In this document: piece by piece, positions 60,609 to 64,000 of the stretch
Numbering within the stretch: the first letter of the stretch is position 1
Layout: each line of letters starts with the position of its first letter
Source of the DNA: Opitutia bacterium
GTDB taxonomy: Bacteria; Verrucomicrobiota; Verrucomicrobiae; Opitutales; UBA953
NCBI GenBank assembly: GCA_004558035.1
Contig: SFEJ01000005.1
Coordinates: 22,495-86,494, forward strand
Reading direction: 5' to 3'
DNA: 64,000 bases
Position numbers and translations under genes: made by a program
The notes under the pieces: model-generated
Seen by the model: only the letters and a program-made list of their open reading frames with translations
Databases searched by the model: none
What the model was told of the DNA's origin: nothing

Positions 60609-63600
60609 TCACTCCTTCCGCTTCGCGTCTTCTCGCCGGTTGCGCAGGTCGGCGTAGAGCGCCGCGCCCATCTCCGCCATCACGTGCCTGTAAAAATCCG
60701 CGTTTTCAAAAAGCTTGGCGAAAGCGTCCATTCGTCGATTGTAGCACTCGTTCGCCACCTTGTTGAATTCCGCCGGGAAAAGATTCTTCGCGAACATCTC
60801 CGGAGTCGAAGCCTTCGCGAGCTTCGAAAGCTTCTTCTGGCGCGCCTGCAGCCGATCGAATATCTCTTCGACGATGACGCGGTCCGCCTCCGAAAAATCG
60901 CCCTGATACATCAGATTGATCTTGTCGATGATGTTCTTGAGCGTGTCGAAAGTCCGCGTCGGCTTCGCGGGCTTTCTCCGCGGAGCCTCCGGCGGGAACG
61001 TCTTGTCCGCCTTTTCCGGCGCGAGCGCGATCGCGCCGCTGAACGTTTCCGTCAGCTTGTTGTTGACGAGCGCGATCTTGTCGCCGAGGACGATCTTCTC
61101 GTGAGCGCTTTTCGGCAGAAAGCGATAAAAGATTTCCGCGAAAATGTAGCTCTTGTGGAGCTCCGCGTCGAACGTGCGCACGATCTGCGTGACGTAGGCA
61201 TAAAAGCGGCAGAAATTCTTGATCAGCGCACGCGCCTTGAACCTGTTTTCCTCCGAGAGCCGATTATAGGCGGAAGTCGCGGGAACGAGCGCGCTCGAGA
61301 TTTTTCCCAGAGCGGTCCGGCTCTGTTCGGCGGCGGAATAGACGGCATAGACTTTGTCTTCGTCCTCCCGCGACCAGAGACGCATTTTTTCCAGCTCCGC
61401 CCAAAACGTGTACACGTCGTTCACGTCGATCGCCTTTTCCAAAAACGTGTCCTCGTAAAACGGCTTGAACGCGCGGGCGATGTCCTCGTTCGAGTTCGCG
61501 AAATCGAAGACGTAAGTGTCGATTTTGCCCGGGCACTGCCGATTCAGCCGGGAGAGCGTCTGAACTGCCTTCACGCCGGACAGCTTCTTGTCCACGAACA
61601 TCGTGTGCAGCAGCGGCTCGTCGAAGCCCGTCTGGTATTTTTCCGCGACGATCAGCAGGTTGAACATCTCGCTTCCGAAATACAGCGGCAGCTGCGCTTC
61701 GGAAATCCTCAGCGTTCCCGCAGAGTTCAGCTCCGGCTCCGTCCATTCCTTGCCGTCGTATTTCACTTTTCCCGAAAACGCGACGAGCGGCCTCACGTCC
61801 GCATAACCGCGCTCGGCGCAGTATTTCTTTATCGCGAAAAAATACCGGACCGCGTGCGCGCGCGACGGGGACACGATCATCGCCTTCGCCCTGCCGCCGA
61901 TCCTGTTCAGCGTAATCTCGCGGAACTTCTCCGTCATGATCGCCGCCTTCTGATCGATCACGAAACCGTGCCCGTCGTGATAGGCCCTGATTGCCTTCGT
62001 CGCCGGCGGCTCCTCGTATTCGGGATTGTCTTCGCTGATTTTGCCGATTTCGTAGGACGTCTCGTAAGTCGTGTAAAACCTCAGCACGTCCTCGATGAAG
62101 CCTTCGTCGATCGCCTGCCGCATCGAGTAATGGTGAAACGCGTCGAAAGAGCCGTCCCCGCGCTTCTCGCCGAAAATCTCCAGCGTCTTCGGCTTCGGCG
62201 TTGCCGTGAACGCGTAGAACGAAAGATTCGCGTGCTGCCCCTGCGAAAGCAGCGTTTCCGAGAGCACGTCCATTTCGTCCTTGAGCGCCGCTTCCTCCTT
62301 GCCCTCGAGTTCCGCCCACTCCTTCAGCGCGCTTTCCGTGTCCGCGAGCGCCGTCTTCAGCTTCTGCGCGCTCTTGCCCGTTTGGGAGCTGTGCGCCTCG
62401 TCGACGATGACCGCGAAGTTCTTCCCCGCATGCGCGTCGATCTCCCTATAGACGAGCGGAAAGCGGTGAAGCGTCGTGATGACGATCCGCTTCCCGTCGT
62501 TGATCGCGTCACGGAGCTTGGAGGAATTGTCCTTGTCCGTCACCGTTTCGATCTGACCGGCGCTGTGCTCGAAGCTCAGAATCGTCTCCCGCAGCTGCGC
62601 GTTCAGAACGCGCCTGTCCGTCACGACGAACACCGTCCGAAAGACGCTCTCCCGCGACGCGTCGTGCAGCGACGCGAGCCGATACGTCAGCCACGCGATC
62701 GAGTTCGATTTTCCGCTCCCCGCCGAATGCTGGATCAGATAGTTCTTGCCCGCGCCGCGTTCCCGCGTGTCCGCGACCAGCTTTTCCACGACGTCCAGCT
62801 GATGATAGCGCGGGAAGATCAGCTTCGTCGAAGCCTTCTTGACCTGCCGTCCGTTCTCGAGCGCGAGCGTCTCCGTCGTCTGCAGCGAAACATAATGCTG
62901 CAGCAGCGCCAGCAGATTTTCGCGCCGCAGCACGCGTTCCCACAGATACGCCGTCGGATAGCCGTCCGGATTTTCCGGATTCCCGCCGTCGCCCACGTTC
63001 CCGGCTCCGTTGCTCCCCTGGTTGAACGGCAGAAAGCGCGTCCGCGCCCCGTCGAGCCGGGTCGTCATCACCACGTCGCGCAAGTCCGCCCCGAAGCAGA
63101 CGAGAACGCGCTTGTTGAAATTGAAGATCAGCTCCCGCGGGTCGCGGTCTTCCCGGTATTGCCGCATCGAATCCGCCGTCGATTGCCCCTTGAGCTGATT
63201 CTTCAGCTCGAGCGCGACCACGGGAACACCGTTCAGCGAAAGCACCATGTCGATCGAATTTTCGTTGCTCGTCGAATAATGGAACTGCCGCCGCTCCGTC
63301 AAAATGTTCGCCTCGTATTTTTCGACCAGCTCCGCGTTCAGATCCGACGCGGGCGCGAAATAGCAGAACCGCAGCGCGATCCCGCGATCCTTCACGCCGT
63401 TGCGCAGCACGTGAATCAGACCATGCTCGTCCACGTTGCGCTGAAACGTCTTGTAGAGCTGCGCCTCCGCGTCGTTCCCGTAAACCCGGCAAAAACGCGC
63501 CCAAGCCTTCGGCTGCGTCTTCCCGATGAACGCCAGCATCACCGACATGTCGATCGCGCGCGCCTTGTCGTAAGTTTCCCGGCAGCCCTTGGCGTAGCCG

Positions 63601-63662
63601 CCCGCCTCGCTCAGCAGAAACGCCTCGATATCGCTCTCAAACCGCTTTTCAGTAGTGTCCAT
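60609..63662 (-). CDS. hsdR: Type I restriction enzyme HsdR subunit
   Basis: This encodes 1017 residues. It is the motor and nuclease subunit of a type I restriction system. The N-terminal nuclease has Asp138, Glu152 and Lys154 in SIDMVLSLNGVPVVALELKN. The helicase has Walker A HSAGSGKS (312-319), the Walker B box VDEAHSSQTG (421-424 DEAH) and later superfamily-2 motifs through EKYQTGFDEPLLHTMFVD and SRLNRQCPGK. The C-terminal helical region is complete. No hsdM or hsdS is visible in the window; the upstream partial gene may separate it from them. Codon use matches the host. Confidence 0.94.
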   Translation of the reverse strand: MDTTEKRFESDIEAFLLSEAGGYAKGCRETYDKARAIDMSVMLAFIGKTQPKAWARFCRVYGNDAEAQLYKTFQRNVDEHGLIHVLRNGVKDRGIALRFCYFAPASDLNAELVEKYEANILTERRQFHYSTSNENSIDMVLSLNGVPVVALELKNQLKGQSTADSMRQYREDRDPRELIFNFNKRVLVCFGADLRDVVMTTRLDGARTRFLPFNQGSNGAGNVGDGGNPENPDGYPTAYLWERVLRRENLLALLQHYVSLQTTETLALENGRQVKKASTKLIFPRYHQLDVVEKLVADTRERGAGKNYLIQHSAGSGKSNSIAWLTYRLASLHDASRESVFRTVFVVTDRRVLNAQLRETILSFEHSAGQIETVTDKDNSSKLRDAINDGKRIVITTLHRFPLVYREIDAHAGKNFAVIVDEAHSSQTGKSAQKLKTALADTESALKEWAELEGKEEAALKDEMDVLSETLLSQGQHANLSFYAFTATPKPKTLEIFGEKRGDGSFDAFHHYSMRQAIDEGFIEDVLRFYTTYETSYEIGKISEDNPEYEEPPATKAIRAYHDGHGFVIDQKAAIMTEKFREITLNRIGGRAKAMIVSPSRAHAVRYFFAIKKYCAERGYADVRPLVAFSGKVKYDGKEWTEPELNSAGTLRISEAQLPLYFGSEMFNLLIVAEKYQTGFDEPLLHTMFVDKKLSGVKAVQTLSRLNRQCPGKIDTYVFDFANSNEDIARAFKPFYEDTFLEKAIDVNDVYTFWAELEKMRLWSREDEDKVYAVYSAAEQSRTALGKISSALVPATSAYNRLSEENRFKARALIKNFCRFYAYVTQIVRTFDAELHKSYIFAEIFYRFLPKSAHEKIVLGDKIALVNNKLTETFSGAIALAPEKADKTFPPEAPRRKPAKPTRTFDTLKNIIDKINLMYQGDFSEADRVIVEEIFDRLQARQKKLSKLAKASTPEMFAKNLFPAEFNKVANECYNRRMDAFAKLFENADFYRHVMAEMGAALYADLRNRREDAKRKE

Positions 63663-63668
63663 GAAAGA

Positions 63669-64000
63669 TTATGATTTGAATGTTTTTGCGATTTCTGCAA
63701 GTTGCACTAGCACATCCATTTTTTTCCCTAAAACTAGTTCTTGTTGCTTTTCTCCAAGATTAATCTCTTTGTAGAGGTTGAGAACTGTTGTATGAATGAG
63801 CTCCCGACGGTAATTATCTCGCTCGCCAACATACTTTTCCCATGCAACATTATCCAGTTGCCCGTTTTTCTTGAAGTTGTCCGGGGTTAAACCATATTTT
63901 TGCTCAACCAGCAGATTCGCAAATGATTTGATTGTTGCGGAAACAGCAGACTTGAATTCATAGGCTTCTTGTGTGTTGCGTTCCCGCGCGTATTGTTTGA
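63669..64000 (-). CDS. Unknown AT-rich gene, 3' part, upstream of hsdR
   Basis: The reading frame is open from the right edge to a TAA at 63669-63671, showing the last 109 residues. They are helical and hydrophilic: AYEFKSAVSATIKSFANLL, QKYGLTPDNFKKNGQLDN, WEKYVGERDNYRRELIH and a MDVLVQLAEIAKTFKS end. It stops six bases before hsdR, so the two are in one operon. The G+C is far below its neighbours (near 42 percent by eye), suggesting foreign origin. It is probably a restriction-locus accessory protein, but I do not recognise the family. One perfect octamer (63979-63986) is embedded, encoding Ala-Arg-Glu-Arg. Confidence 0.75.
   Translation of the reverse strand, partial: KQYARERNTQEAYEFKSAVSATIKSFANLLVEQKYGLTPDNFKKNGQLDNVAWEKYVGERDNYRRELIHTTVLNLYKEINLGEKQQELVLGKKMDVLVQLAEIAKTFKS

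Overview
The window is one contiguous stretch of a GC-rich (roughly two thirds G+C) Gram-negative chromosome. The best-supported placement is Verrucomicrobiota, perhaps the Opitutales side. The clues are a PEP-CTERM-type C-terminus (57043-57900), a GreA-type factor with a very long N-terminal extension (4526-6472) like the long GreA of other PVC bacteria, many lipoproteins, an RND tripartite efflux operon, SulP, AsmA-like and ExbBD proteins, and intergenic ACCACGGA-type repeats. This is inference; no rRNA is present. Nearly all the DNA is ordinary core chromosome. No CRISPR array, insertion sequence, prophage or rRNA is visible, and no gene-free stretch exceeds about 300 bases. Both ends carry restriction-type genes: the tail of a DUF262/HNH-type protein at 1-618, and a type I restriction HsdR (60609-63662) followed by an AT-rich partial gene running off the right edge.

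Layout. 761-6472: dnaK behind a perfect sigma-54-type promoter match, a small DUF192/lipoprotein/DUF4186 run, and long greA. 6728-14347 (minus): phoU-pstB-pstA, prmA, purN, a membrane protein, nuoD-nuoC-nuoB. 14495-21502 (minus): TetR, membrane fusion protein, RND pump and outer-membrane factor, with an operator overlapping the promoter. 22478-27293: hisG, then thiS-thiG-thiH-thiF-dsrE-tusA, a thiazole/sulfur-relay operon. 27317-38353: RNase Y, hisD, cysS, an LpxL-like acyltransferase, plsX-rpmF, SulP and three tRNAs (Arg-CCT, Pro-GGG, Val-TAC). 38369-48915: ilvN-ilvC directly behind tRNA-Val, an outer-membrane barrel, oxaloacetate decarboxylase alpha, yidC, a BI-1 protein, an OleC-like ligase and DAHP synthase. 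49019-60464: a Cys-rich exported protein, prepilin peptidase, an exbB-exbD-lipoprotein-AsmA operon, hemB, the PEP-CTERM protein behind a poly-G promoter, a sugar-kinase-like APH protein and gltS.

The dominant hidden signal is a short non-palindromic word, CGGGAACG / CGTTCCCG (extended GCGGGAACGC), present about 210 times by my hand count on both strands, where base composition predicts about five. It occurs in coding DNA in all reading frames, producing recurrent Ala-Gly-Thr, Val-Pro-Ala, Arg-Glu-Arg and Arg-Ser-Arg peptides. Between genes it is often paired as inverted repeats forming rho-independent terminators. This architecture matches DNA uptake sequences of Neisseria and Pasteurellaceae or HIP1 of cyanobacteria, and I regard it as the most likely undescribed system in the window. 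A second notable signal is a ten-base poly-G tract between the -35 and -10 elements of the PEP-CTERM gene, the layout of a phase-variable promoter.
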